This document shows positions 17,301 to 25,028 of a stretch of 64,000 nucleotides of DNA, piece by piece. Both the position numbers and the translations under genes were made by a program. The first letter of the stretch is position 1; the number at the start of each line of letters is the position of its first letter. The DNA comes from an uncultured Collinsella sp. (GTDB lineage Bacteria; Actinomycetota; Coriobacteriia; Coriobacteriales; Coriobacteriaceae): NCBI GenBank assembly GCA_934668345.1, contig CAKUNE010000004.1:62001-126000 (forward strand), read 5' to 3'. The notes beneath the pieces were generated by a model. The model ran no database searches and had not been told where the DNA came from. It saw only the letters and a list, made by a program, of their open reading frames with translations.

Positions 17301-17999
17301 GTCGGTGAGCGCCAGTTCGCGGCAGGGGAAGATCTCGATGCTGTCCTCGTTGCCGATGGTTTGGCCCGTGGAGCTCACCATGCGACGGATGCGATCGATC
17401 TCGTCGCCGAAGAACTCAATACGCACGGGCGCTTTTTCCTGCGCGGGGAACACCTCGACGGTGTCGCCGTGCACGCGGAACAGACCAGGCGCGTCGGCAG
17501 CGCCGGCATTGGTGTAGCCCATGCCCACCAGGCGCTGCGGCACCTCGTCAAAGGGAATCTCCTCGCCCACCGCAAAGGTGGTGGACTCCCAGTAGCGGCT
17601 CTCGACCGGCGGCACGCAACGTAGCAGCGCGCGGGCCGAGGCGACCATGATGCAGTTGTCGCCGCGCACGATGCGCCCCAAGGCCTCGCAGCGTTGGGCC
17701 ACCACGGCATCGTCGGGCGCCTGCTCGCGCCATGGATAGTCCTTGCGCTCGGGGAAGCGGCACACGTGCGCCAGGCCCACATAGGCAGCCAAGCTACGCG
17801 CGGCGCGATCGGCCGCGTCCTCGCCGCTCACGATATAGACCGTGGGGCGCGGGCGACGCGCAAACTGGGCGGCGGCCATAAGCGTGCGACCCGACTGCGA
17901 CACGGCCAGCGTCACGTCCTCGCCGGCATCGAGTCCAGCCTCGACGGTCTGCAGCGCCTCGGCAGTGTAGAGCTGCGCAGCTATACGGTGAATGAGCAT
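14367..17999 (-). CDS. mfd: Transcription-repair coupling factor Mfd
   Basis: 1210 residues from ATG 17999 (GGAGGA seven bases upstream). It displaces stalled RNA polymerase and recruits UvrA. An N-terminal UvrB-homology region is followed by an RNA polymerase interaction (CarD-like) domain with FKPGDYVVHATHGIALF near residue 525. Two RecA-like translocase domains follow, with Walker A DVGFGKTEVALR (about 683) and IIDEEQRFGVQHKE (about 780), then the RAD motif region and the C-terminal TRCF domain. It is slightly longer than most Mfd proteins (about 1150). It has the nth gene upstream but is separated from it by a terminator. Confidence 0.97.
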   Translation of the reverse strand: MLIHRIAAQLYTAEALQTVEAGLDAGEDVTLAVSQSGRTLMAAAQFARRPRPTVYIVSGEDAADRAARSLAAYVGLAHVCRFPERKDYPWREQAPDDAVVAQRCEALGRIVRGDNCIMVASARALLRCVPPVESRYWESTTFAVGEEIPFDEVPQRLVGMGYTNAGAADAPGLFRVHGDTVEVFPAQEKAPVRIEFFGDEIDRIRRMVSSTGQTIGNEDSIEIFPCRELALTDEAVHNMHVALYRASQDDSKLAALLEMVDARIVTPELDRFLPVMYGQTVSPLSHVSGKALVVLSEPRSLFDDCLRAYEDIEARAGEAGVDRLDGLYVRAQQLDFGAQQRLNYVSLIRAGGAVTAELKIEQPAIAGSDNRFMTRIQEVVGKRYACVFAIPDRGARESMELTFGDEGITFEESLTAAPENAGLIGDRVRVAAADSADRAARQEAHASIRERKADALNARSLEVGAAQAAAGAAVPTISRGRVTFVDAALPQGVVVPDANLAVFSIADLNARMDANRARSRRKVDITQITFPFKPGDYVVHATHGIALFSEIARQEVGGKERDYFLLEYADGDKLYVPLEQVDRITRYVGPDGDKPRLTRLNTADWTRATNKARKNAKKLAFDLVDLYTRRSSIAGIACPPDTPEQIEMEQSFPYDETRDQLEAIADIKADMEAPKPMDRLLCGDVGFGKTEVALRAAFKCVDSGRQVMVLCPTTILAQQHYETFFERFAPFGLEVEVLSRFRTPAQQKRALKAFAEGGIDVLIGTHRLLSADVNPKNLGLVIIDEEQRFGVQHKEQLKNLREQIDVLTLSATPIPRTMQMATSGVRDMSLITTPPTGRRPVIVHVGEYDPDVVSAAIRLEVGRGGQVYYVSNRVKTIDDAVARVHEAAPEARVGVAHGKMSPREVEDVMIEFATKKIDVLIATTIVESGIDNATANTLIIEDSQRLGLAQLYQLKGRVGRSATQAYAYFMFPGELPLTEEATARLTALSEFQDLGSGMRIAMRDLEIRGAGSLMGAEQHGNLSSVGFDLFTQMLGQAVAEARGDDDAGVEAASVGINLPADYFLSEEYMPAVDQRVLVYRKLAAAEDLESIDEVQEETEAAHGELPLAGLNLFNRARIRIRGERLGLESVTLSGGRITFLGVDVPKKVAFELKNRYGAVNFPKSRKLSVPYKAGAGAGSGLGRGLDANDGTGPVAAALMLLQQLGASDDD

Positions 18000-18024
18000 G
18001 CTGTTCCTCCGGCATCGCAACGCC

Positions 18025-18053
18025 AAAAGCCCGCCGGGGCAAGCTCGGCGGGT
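18025..18053 (-). terminator. Terminator between nth and mfd
   Basis: On the minus strand ACCCGCCGAG pairs with CCGGCGGGCT and is followed by TTTTGG. It lies 111 bases after the nth stop codon. Confidence 0.75.
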
Positions 18054-18163
18054 CGTTCGTCAAAAATCATTGCTTGTCATGGTAGCGCATGGAGAGGACT
18101 CCAGCTCAAGCGCACGCCCAGCCCCGCAACAAAAACGCTAGACGGGCAAGCCGCGCTCTGCCC

Positions 18164-18829
18164 CTACCCCATCACGCGCACGCTGGGGCACAAATCTGCC
18201 AGCGGGCATTCGTCGCACTTGGGTTTGCGGGCGTCGCAGATCTCGCGACCAAAGGTGATCCACTGGTGGTTGACCGACTTCCAATATTCGTGCGGCAAAA
18301 TCTTGAGCAGGTCCTGCTCGGTCTTGAGCGGCTCCTTGGCGTGCGTCTTGGGACTCAACATCAAGCGGTGCGCGATGCGGTTGACGTGCGTGTCCACCGC
18401 GATGCCTTCCACGATGCCAAACCCCACGTTGAGCACGATGTTCGCGGTCTTGCGCCCTACGCCCGGCAGCTTGACGAGCTCCTTCATGTCCGCCGGCACC
18501 TCGCCGCCGTAGTCGGCGACGATCATCTGCGCCGCCTCCACAGCGTGCTTGGCCTTGCTCTTATAGAAGCCGAGTGACTTGATCGTGTCTGCCACATCGG
18601 CCACGCTCGCCCCGGCCATGGCCTCGGGCGTGGGCCACTGGGCAAACAGCTGCGGCGTCACTTTGTTGACCTGTGCATCGGTCGTTTGCGCCGAGAGCAG
18701 CACGGCAATCAGCAAGCGGAAAGGATCCTCGTGATCCAAAAAGCACTCGACCGGGCCATAGCGACGGTTAAGGCGCTCGCACACCTCGATGGCGCGCTCG
18801 CGTTTGGCGGCATTGGTCTCACGCGGCAT
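18164..18829 (-). CDS. nth: Endonuclease III (DNA glycosylase/AP lyase)
   Basis: 221 residues. Base-excision repair enzyme for oxidised pyrimidines. The helix-hairpin-helix LPGVGRKTANIVLNVGF carries the catalytic Lys, VDTHVNRIAHRL carries the catalytic Asp, and the C-terminal [4Fe-4S] ligands appear as C-x6-C-x2-C-x5-C (EICDARKPKCDECPLADLC). ATG 18829 follows GAGGAG. Its intact iron-sulphur ligands contrast with the MutY-like protein at 25029. Confidence 0.97.
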   Translation of the reverse strand: MPRETNAAKRERAIEVCERLNRRYGPVECFLDHEDPFRLLIAVLLSAQTTDAQVNKVTPQLFAQWPTPEAMAGASVADVADTIKSLGFYKSKAKHAVEAAQMIVADYGGEVPADMKELVKLPGVGRKTANIVLNVGFGIVEGIAVDTHVNRIAHRLMLSPKTHAKEPLKTEQDLLKILPHEYWKSVNHQWITFGREICDARKPKCDECPLADLCPSVRVMG

Positions 18830-18891
18830 AACGACTCCTCAGCTCAACGGCACAACAAACTACAGGCACGATTGTCCCACGTCTGGGGCGT

Positions 18892-20694
18892 CTACGCCTC
18901 CAAGAATGCGCCGGTTTGGCGGCTCCACAGGCTCGCGTACTCGCCGCCCGCCTCGACGAGCTGCGCATGCGTGCCGTCCTCGACAATCTCGCCATCGGCC
19001 AGCACCACGATGCGATCGAGCGCCGCCACGGTAGACAGGCGGTGCGCGACCACGATAGAGGTACGCCCGCGCATCAGGTTTTCGAGCGCTTCCTGCACCA
19101 GCGCCTCGGACTCGCTGTCCAGGGCAGAGGTCGCCTCGTCGAGCACCAGGATCGGAGCGTCGGTGAGGATGGCGCGGGCGATAGCAACGCGCTGACGCTG
19201 ACCGCCCGAGAGCTTGACACCGCGCTCTCCCACCATGGTGTCAAAGCCACGGGGCAGGCGGTCGATAAACTCCAGGGCATTCGCTAGGCGCGCGGCCTCG
19301 CGGATCTGTTCGTCGGTGGCGTCGGGGCGGCCATAGGCAATATTCTCGCGGATGGAGCGGTGGAACAGCAGCGCCTCCTGCGGCACGTAGGCAACCTGGC
19401 GGCGCAGACTCTGCTGCGTGCAACGCGATACATCTTGGCCATCGACGAGCACGCGGCCGCCCTGTACGTCGTCCAGACGCAGCAGCAACTTGGTGAGTGT
19501 CGTCTTACCCGAGCCCGATTTGCCCACCAAGCCCACGCGCTGACCCGCGGCAACATGGAGCGTCAGGTCGTCGAACACGCTCTCACCCGCCGCGGCATCG
19601 CGGTACGCAAAGCTCAGGTGCTCAAAATCGATCGCGCCCTCGGCCACCTTGAGCTCGGGGGCGTTCTCGTCGTCTGCCACCAGGCGCGGCTCATCCAGCA
19701 CGCGAGTCATCTCGGCGGCGTCGCCCAGCGCGCGGTTGATACGCTGCATCATGGAGCTCACGTAGTTCAGGCGCATGGTGAGGTTGTACGTGTAGGTAAA
19801 AATCATGACGAGCGAACCGGCCGAGATGCCAAACCACGCGTTGCCGCCCGCCACGAACACGCTCACCACGGCCATGGTGATGACGATAAGGCCCGAGGTC
19901 GTAAAGTTGCGCTGCATCATGGCGTGCATCGAGACCGTCTCGGCGTCGCGCGCGGCACGATCGGCGGCGTCGAACAGATCGCGTTCAAAGTCCTCGCGCC
20001 CGCAGGTCTTAACGGCCAGAATGTTCGTGACCGCGTCGGACAGCACGCCCGACAGCTTGTTCTGCGCGGCGGACGTCGCGGCCGAAAGCGGCATGATGCG
20101 CTTGTACATAAGCCAGACAAACGCGATGTAGACGACCATGATGGCGACCAGGATCACGGTAAAGGTGGGTACCACTGGAGCGAGTGCGGCCACGGTGCAG
20201 ATGACCGAGGTGATGGTGGGAATGAGCGAATAAACCGTTACGTCCACCAGGCCCGTGTAGCCGCTCATAAAACGGCTCGTCTGGCTCACAAGCGATCCGC
20301 CAAAGCGGCTGGTATGGAATGTCATGGATTGGTTGGAGAGCGTGTCGAAGCACAGACGCGCCAAGTGATAGTTGCCCGCGATCTCGAGCTTGTAGACGGT
20401 GTAGTCCTGCAGCTTGGAGAGAATCTGGCCCACCAGGTTAACGAGCACGAGCGCCAGAATGTAGGGGCCGAAGACCTCAAATACCTGGTCGCCCGTCACG
20501 GGGCCGGCTTGGACGCGATCGACAATGAGGGCCATCACGTAGGTGTTGGCAAACGTCAGCAAAAAGATGTAGCCAGCCGACGAGAACACCGAGAGAAAGA
20601 CGATCAGCGGCTGCGTGCGCGTAACATCCCAAAACCGCCGCAGCGTGCGGCGAACGGTTGAGCGCTTAAGCGGGCTGGTGCTTCTCTGAGACAT
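18892..20694 (-). CDS. ABC transporter, fused permease and ATPase (exporter type)
   Basis: 600 residues from ATG 20694 (AAAGGAAG upstream). The N-terminal membrane domain has six segments (about 20-310). The nucleotide-binding domain has Walker A GLVGKSGSGKTTLTKLL (about 385-400), signature LSGGQRQRVAIARAI (about 494) and Walker B ILVLDEATSALD (about 515). It is a type IV (MsbA/LmrA-like) half-transporter that would work as a homodimer. The substrate is unknown. No partner half-transporter is adjacent. Confidence 0.93.
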   Translation of the reverse strand: MSQRSTSPLKRSTVRRTLRRFWDVTRTQPLIVFLSVFSSAGYIFLLTFANTYVMALIVDRVQAGPVTGDQVFEVFGPYILALVLVNLVGQILSKLQDYTVYKLEIAGNYHLARLCFDTLSNQSMTFHTSRFGGSLVSQTSRFMSGYTGLVDVTVYSLIPTITSVICTVAALAPVVPTFTVILVAIMVVYIAFVWLMYKRIMPLSAATSAAQNKLSGVLSDAVTNILAVKTCGREDFERDLFDAADRAARDAETVSMHAMMQRNFTTSGLIVITMAVVSVFVAGGNAWFGISAGSLVMIFTYTYNLTMRLNYVSSMMQRINRALGDAAEMTRVLDEPRLVADDENAPELKVAEGAIDFEHLSFAYRDAAAGESVFDDLTLHVAAGQRVGLVGKSGSGKTTLTKLLLRLDDVQGGRVLVDGQDVSRCTQQSLRRQVAYVPQEALLFHRSIRENIAYGRPDATDEQIREAARLANALEFIDRLPRGFDTMVGERGVKLSGGQRQRVAIARAILTDAPILVLDEATSALDSESEALVQEALENLMRGRTSIVVAHRLSTVAALDRIVVLADGEIVEDGTHAQLVEAGGEYASLWSRQTGAFLEA

Positions 20695-20769
20695 GGGCTT
20701 CCTTTCGCGTCTGGCAGGGCGAAAGGTCATTGTTGCACATTGGAGCGTGCTCCAGGCAAGCGCGATACG

Positions 20770-20812
20770 AAAAGCGGCGGGACGCCCGCATCTGCGCAGG
20801 CGCCCCACCGCC
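20770..20812 (-). terminator. Terminator after rmuC
   Basis: Minus-strand GGCGGTGGGGCGCC pairs with GGCGTCCCGCC and is followed by GCTTTTCG. It starts 9 bases past the rmuC stop. Confidence 0.75.
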
Positions 20813-20820
20813 TGTTGTAG

Positions 20821-22176
20821 CTAGTCCTCGTCTTGCTGGTCTGCGAGGAGGCCGGCGGACGTGAATCCCAAGATTTCGTCGGCTTGGCCGGCGTCCTCCA
20901 GCGCGTCGATGTCCCTGAGCTTGCGCTCCATGACGTTGGTGCGCGTGGTGATAATGCCTTCGACCGTTTTGCCCGCGGTCTCGATCTGCTGCTGGGCGCG
21001 GCGCAGCGCCGCCTGGTAGCGCGGCAGCTCGGCCTTGACGGCAGAGAGCACGCGCAGCACATCGTCGGTGCGTTTTTGCAGCTTAAACGTCTGGTAGCTC
21101 ATCTGCAGGCTGTTGAGAATCGCCGCCATGGTGCTGGGACCGGCCACGTTGACGTGATAGTCGCGGCCCAGGGTCTCGATGAGTCCGGGGCGGCTGACGA
21201 TCTCGGCGTACAGGCCCTCAAACGGAACGAACAGGATGGCAAAGTTGGTGGTCGCCGGCACGCTCAAATACTTTTCGCAGATATCCTTGGCCTCGCGCTT
21301 CACCATCGCGTCGAGCGTCTTGCGCGCGGCCGCCACAGCATCGGCGTCGCCCGACTCCTGTGCGTCGAGCAGGTGCTCGTACGCATCGCCCGGGAACTTG
21401 GAGTCGATCGGCAGCAGCACGGGATCGCCCTCGTCAACTGGCAGCTTGACGGCAAACTCCACGCGCTCCGAGGCACCGGGCTTGGTGGCGACGTTTTCCA
21501 AGTACTGGTCGGGCGTGAGGATGTCCGACAAGATCGCGCCTAGCTGGACCTCACCCAAAATGCCGCGTGCCTTTACATTGCCCAGTACGCGCTTAAGGTC
21601 GCCCACGCCGGTGGCGATGGATTGCATATCGCCCAGGCCCTTGTACACGGCCTCGAGCTGGTCACTCACCTGCTTAAACGATGCGGACAGACGGTCGTTG
21701 AGCGTGCGGGAGAGCTTTTCGTCCACCGTCGCGCGCATCTGGTCGAGCTGCACGTTGTTGTCCTTGCGGATGGCGCCCAACTGGGCATCGACCGTCTCGC
21801 GTACCTTGTCCAGGCGATGCTCGATGCCCTCGCGATTGGCGCCGAGCTGCTGGGCCGTCTCGCGGCGTAGGTCATCCATGCGGTCGCCAGCCTGCGAAAA
21901 CTCGCGCGCGATAGTCAGGTAGCGCTGCTGCTCCACCGCGGCGTCGGTCGTCTGCTGTTGCGCGATGGCATTTGCCGTGCGCCGGGTTTCCGCCAACGCA
22001 ACATTAAGAGTGTCGAGCGCATTGTTGGCCTGCTCAAGCGCCGCCAGCGTTTCCGCGCTGCTGTCGCCACGCTCCCGCAGCTCGGCACGAAGGCTCTTGA
22101 GTTGCAGGGCACAGGCCACAGCAACCCCCACCGCCACCAAGGCGACCACAACAAGCACAATATCAATAGCAGACAT
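20821..22176 (-). CDS. rmuC: DNA recombination protein RmuC
   Basis: 451 residues from ATG 22176. An N-terminal membrane anchor (IVLVVVALVAVGVAVACAL) is followed by a long coiled-coil region (about 30-180). The RmuC nuclease-like domain follows, with GNVKARGILGEVQLGAIL, LPIDSKFPGDAYEHLLDA and ILFVPFEGLYAEIVSRPGL. RmuC limits inversions and rearrangements at repeats. The start has only a weak ribosome site; an alternative start lies a few codons upstream. Confidence 0.95.
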   Translation of the reverse strand: MSAIDIVLVVVALVAVGVAVACALQLKSLRAELRERGDSSAETLAALEQANNALDTLNVALAETRRTANAIAQQQTTDAAVEQQRYLTIAREFSQAGDRMDDLRRETAQQLGANREGIEHRLDKVRETVDAQLGAIRKDNNVQLDQMRATVDEKLSRTLNDRLSASFKQVSDQLEAVYKGLGDMQSIATGVGDLKRVLGNVKARGILGEVQLGAILSDILTPDQYLENVATKPGASERVEFAVKLPVDEGDPVLLPIDSKFPGDAYEHLLDAQESGDADAVAAARKTLDAMVKREAKDICEKYLSVPATTNFAILFVPFEGLYAEIVSRPGLIETLGRDYHVNVAGPSTMAAILNSLQMSYQTFKLQKRTDDVLRVLSAVKAELPRYQAALRRAQQQIETAGKTVEGIITTRTNVMERKLRDIDALEDAGQADEILGFTSAGLLADQQDED

Positions 22177-22300
22177 GCATTCCGCCCAACAAACCCAATC
22201 GAACGCCAATCAAAACCGCGATCAATCTTACCCCGCCACACGCACAGAGCACTCACTGCCTTGCAGACAAATTTCTCTTAAAGCCACGGGCGCTAAACCG

Positions 22301-22717
22301 TTAGCTCTCCCAGCCGGCGCGGATGGTTGTTACGACGTCGCCTAGTCGCTGGCCCAGGGCTGCCAGATGTTGGAGTACTTCGTTGGGCGAGGCGCCGTTG
22401 AGGATGCACGTGAGGGCATACGAGGCCAGGAAGATGGCGACAAGCCCCAGCGGGATGAGCACGATCATCGCCAGCGTACGCAACCGTTGGCCCAAACGGC
22501 GGCGACGCGCGCGACGCTTGTCGAACGCAAGCTCCTGTGCATACGAATCCTGCTGCACGGAATACGTTTCAGGCACCGGCGCAGACGCCACCTCGGGTGC
22601 GGCATTTTGCGCTACAGGCTGGATAGCCGCCCCTTGCATTTGCATCTCCATGAGCCGCTGCTGCTGACGTAGCATGCGTTCGGCTTGTTGCTGCGGGGTC
22701 TCGAGAAACAGATCCAT
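22301..22717 (-). CDS. Hypothetical single-span membrane protein, Gln/Met-rich N-terminus
   Basis: 138 residues from the second ATG (22717), which has TTGGAGG six bases upstream. The N-terminal ~35 residues are a Gln-rich probable coiled coil (PQQQAERMLRQQQRLMEMQM). They are followed by a Pro/Ala linker, a basic stretch (DKRRARRRRLGQRL) and one membrane helix (AMIVLIPLGLVAIFLASYAL). The short C-terminal tail probably lies outside, by the positive-inside rule. I recognise no family. It lies 124 bp upstream of rmuC on the same strand and may be coexpressed. Confidence 0.7.
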   Translation of the reverse strand: MDLFLETPQQQAERMLRQQQRLMEMQMQGAAIQPVAQNAAPEVASAPVPETYSVQQDSYAQELAFDKRRARRRRLGQRLRTLAMIVLIPLGLVAIFLASYALTCILNGASPNEVLQHLAALGQRLGDVVTTIRAGWES

Positions 22718-22999
22718 GCTGGCCTCCAAAATCGGAGCATTCGACGCTTACGACCAGCATCCCGCACCACCACGACCGCGACAACGCAATCGCTGGCAAT
22801 AGTCACAAAGATTCTTTTGCCCAAAAGCTGTCGAAAAGCTCAACAACTCCCCTACCAGCACTTTCTTTGAGCTTTTTTCGTCAGCGATCTTTCACCCTTT
22901 CGCCATCCCGCCAACTGACCAAAAGCTAACCAAAAGCTTGACAGAAATTGTGGAGACAGGGACCAAAGCAAAGCGCGCCGCCCCCGAACGCAGTCGCCT

Positions 23000-23202
23000 G
23001 GACAGTTAGTTCAAATACGTATAAATCAAACCCCCTCAAATTGCATTCGGGCGCTTCGCTTGACGCAATTTGGCCCTCAAAACGGGTGCTTAAAGCCCAA
23101 AACCAAGCGCCTCAAGTCATCTAAAGACGTCCAACAAGCCTCCAAGAGCTCCAAACCCAGCTATTAAACCGCCCGAATTATACGTATCTGAACTAACTGT
23201 CC
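23000..23202. repeat. 203-bp element with 25-bp terminal inverted repeats
   Basis: The end 23000-23024 (GGACAGTTAGTTCAAATACG...) pairs with 23178-23202 at 24 of 25 positions. Inside are a further AAATTGC/GCAATTT pair and an ATTCGGGCG/CGCCCGAAT pair next to the right end. There is no transposase. The structure resembles a MITE-like or folding intergenic element. Confidence 0.7.
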
Positions 23203-23215
23203 ACCCCATACAAAA

Positions 23216-23240
23216 CGTGCCGTCCCGAAGGGGCGGCACG
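23216..23240 (-). terminator. Terminator-like hairpin downstream of 23468 gene
   Basis: On the minus strand CGTGCCGCCCC, loop TTC, GGGACGGCACG, followed by TTTTG. It is almost the same as the hairpin at 24195-24218. Confidence 0.7.
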
Positions 23241-23281
23241 CAAACCAATCTAATAGATAAGGCTCGTTGGCAAGCCTGCGC

Positions 23282-23367
23282 CGTCAGACCCGCGGCGTAT
23301 CCCTTTGCCTCGCGCGACTCTGCGAAGCCGTGAGCGAGAGGGAAAGGGATGCGCCGCGGGTCTGACG
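23282..23367. repeat. Large hairpin H1 with conserved CTGCGAAGCCGTGAGCG loop
   Basis: Arms 23282-23306 and 23343-23367 pair at 24 of 25 positions. The 36-base loop contains CTGCGAAGCCGTGAGCGAG, which is also found in H2 and H3, where the arms are different. Confidence 0.75.
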
Positions 23368-23369
23368 CC

Positions 23370-23450
23370 CGGAGCGGTGAGGCCAGCTGCCGCCCTGCGA
23401 AGCCGTGAGCGGGGAGGGAAGGCAAAGCGGCCTCCCGCCCCCGCGCTCCG
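23370..23450. repeat. Hairpin H2 with the same loop and a third stem
   Basis: CGGAGCG (23370-23376) pairs with CGCTCCG (23444-23450) and GAGGCC (23379-23384) with GGCCTC (23429-23434), nested around CTGCGAAGCCGTGAGCG. The stem is less regular than in H1 and H3. Confidence 0.55.
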
Positions 23451-23467
23451 CAACTGGTGAAGGCAGA

Positions 23468-24100
23468 CTACATGCCCGCGAGGCCTCGAGCGGCAGTGGC
23501 GCACATAAACGCCAGGGCCAGGATCACGAGCGATCCGGCGATGTCTGCCAGCACGCCCGCAACACGGCGCTCAAACAGCCAACTCTCGAAGTGAGGAGCG
23601 ACATTGCGCCAAACGCGCCACAGCAAGATGCCCATACCGATCACGCCCGGAATATTGAGCAGCAGAATCTCGGAACACAAGAGGCCAATCAGGTTGCCGG
23701 CAACAAAGCCCGCATCGCCCTCGCAGTACTTGCGATAGACCATGTACAGCATGTACGCCACAAACGGCTGTAGACACGCAGAAATAAAGGTGACCACCAT
23801 CGTGGGGTCCTGCGAAAAGACCTCGGTAAGCCTATCAACACTCGCGGCATCCTTCGAAGCCAAGAACAAGCCGATAACCACCACAGGCACCACGCCCAAA
23901 ATGACCTCGACCATAGTAAACAACTTGGCAGTCAAATCCTCACTAGCCGAATTCAAATGAGGCGCCCACTCAGGATGAGCATGCGCGCCAACCTTCTTCT
24001 CCTTATCGGCACGTTTACCCTTACCACCCTCAACAACCCGACGCTCCGGATCCCTACGAGTCCCCGCAGCAGCAACCTGAGCCCGAGACTTCTTACCCAT
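23468..24100 (-). CDS. Hypothetical membrane protein, about four spans
   Basis: 210 residues from ATG 24100. The first ~65 are basic and hydrophilic (MGKKSRAQVAAAGTRRD, GGKGKRADKEKK). Hydrophobic segments follow near 68-85 (MVEVILGVVPVVVIGLFLA), 107-125, 135-160 (FVAGNLIGLLCSEILLLNI) and 190-207. I recognise no named family; the topology vaguely resembles Yip1-like or DUF membrane proteins. It is flanked on both sides by copies of a terminator-hairpin plus shared-loop-hairpin unit. Confidence 0.7.
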   Translation of the reverse strand: MGKKSRAQVAAAGTRRDPERRVVEGGKGKRADKEKKVGAHAHPEWAPHLNSASEDLTAKLFTMVEVILGVVPVVVIGLFLASKDAASVDRLTEVFSQDPTMVVTFISACLQPFVAYMLYMVYRKYCEGDAGFVAGNLIGLLCSEILLLNIPGVIGMGILLWRVWRNVAPHFESWLFERRVAGVLADIAGSLVILALAFMCATAARGLAGM

Positions 24101-24194
24101 AAATAACACCCCACAACAGGAAGCAAACAAACAAAAGCACTACCCAGTGTACCCCTATGCAATGGCGCCACCCCAACTGGCCCCCACACAAAAC

Positions 24195-24218
24195 GTGCCG
24201 CCCCAAAAAGGGCGGCAC
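24195..24218 (-). terminator. Terminator after rubrerythrin region
   Basis: On the minus strand GTGCCGCCC, loop TTTTTG, GGGCGGCAC, followed by GTTTTG. It stands downstream of hairpin H3 and the rubrerythrin gene. Confidence 0.7.
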
Positions 24219-24268
24219 ACAAACTTTAATATCAGCTTTTCAGTAGCGGGCACGCAACGTCCCAACGC

Positions 24269-24354
24269 GGGCCGGGAGGGCGGGATTACCTTCCCTCAAC
24301 GCGACCCTGCGAAGCCGTGAGCGGGGAGGGAAGGTAATCCCGCCCTCCCGGCCC
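24269..24354. repeat. Large hairpin H3, perfect 29-bp arms, shared loop
   Basis: Arms 24269-24297 and 24326-24354 are perfectly complementary. The 28-base loop holds CCTGCGAAGCCGTGAGCGGG as in H1 and H2. It starts 20 bases after the rubrerythrin stop codon on the minus strand. Confidence 0.8.
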
Positions 24355-24374
24355 AGCCCACGTTCGTATCGGCG

Positions 24375-24914
24375 CTAGTAGTTCACCGCCTGCTCCTCAA
24401 AGTACGCCTTGGGGTGGTTGCACACCGGGCACACCTCAGGCGCCTCGGCACCCACGTGCAGGTGCCCGCAGTTCAGGCACTTCCACACCTTTACGCCCTC
24501 ACGCTCAAACACCTCGCCCGACTCGATGCGCTCGACGAGCTTGTTGTAGCGCTCCTCGTGGGCCTTCTCGACGGCGGCGACACCACGGAACTTTGCGGCA
24601 ATCTCGGCAAAGCCCTCTTCCTCGGCGGTCTTGGCAAACTCGTCGTACATCGTGGTCCACTCGTAGTTCTCACCCGCGGCGGCATCGCGCAGATTGTCCA
24701 GGGTATCGGGGACGGCGCCATCGTGCAGATACTTAAACCACAGTTTGGCGTGCTCGGACTCGTTGCCAGCCGTCTCGGCAAAGATGTTCGAGATCTGAAC
24801 GTAGCCGTCCTTCTTTGCCTTGGAGGCATAGTAGCGATACTTGGTGTGTGCCTGGGACTCACCGGCAAAAGCGGTCTCGAGGTTCTTCTTGGTTTGGGAA
24901 TTCTCAAAATCCAT
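24375..24914 (-). CDS. rbr: Rubrerythrin
   Basis: 179 residues from ATG 24914 (AAGGGAAG upstream). The N-terminal ferritin-like diiron domain has [18 protein letters not shown] and later [11 protein letters not shown] with the conserved Glu and His ligands. The C-terminal rubredoxin-like domain has two CxxC knuckles ([12 protein letters not shown] and [13 protein letters not shown]). It is a non-haem peroxidase that detoxifies hydrogen peroxide in anaerobes. It is probably transcribed alone. The nearby Rrf2 regulator makes redox control plausible. Confidence 0.96.
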   Translation of the reverse strand: MDFENSQTKKNLETAFAGESQAHTKYRYYASKAKKDGYVQISNIFAETAGNESEHAKLWFKYLHDGAVPDTLDNLRDAAAGENYEWTTMYDEFAKTAEEEGFAEIAAKFRGVAAVEKAHEERYNKLVERIESGEVFEREGVKVWKCLNCGHLHVGAEAPEVCPVCNHPKAYFEEQAVNY

Positions 24915-25028
24915 AGGTGTACTTCCCTTCAACGCATGCCGCCCGCAGGCTTCGAGCGGCCTCGTCTTTAGGATGCCCTCATGTCGGAAATCTAAACCTT
25001 ACAATCCTGTTCTTCAGATTTGCACAGG

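Larger units (their letters stand above)
22718..23467. other. 750-bp gene-free, repeat-rich interval
   Basis: No credible reading frame. It holds a 203-bp inverted-repeat element (23000-23202), a terminator-like hairpin (23216-23240) and two large hairpins sharing one loop sequence (23282-23450). The part 22790-22960 is AT-richer, with several AAAAGCT words, and carries no recognised site. Confidence 0.75.

Noticed and set aside
14343-17624. Very long plus-strand open frame opposite mfd (over 1000 codons)
   Set aside because: It is an antisense shadow produced by GC-rich codon bias. The minus-strand frame encodes a complete Mfd with all motifs, and the plus frame has His/Arg/Ala-rich composition and no ribosome site.
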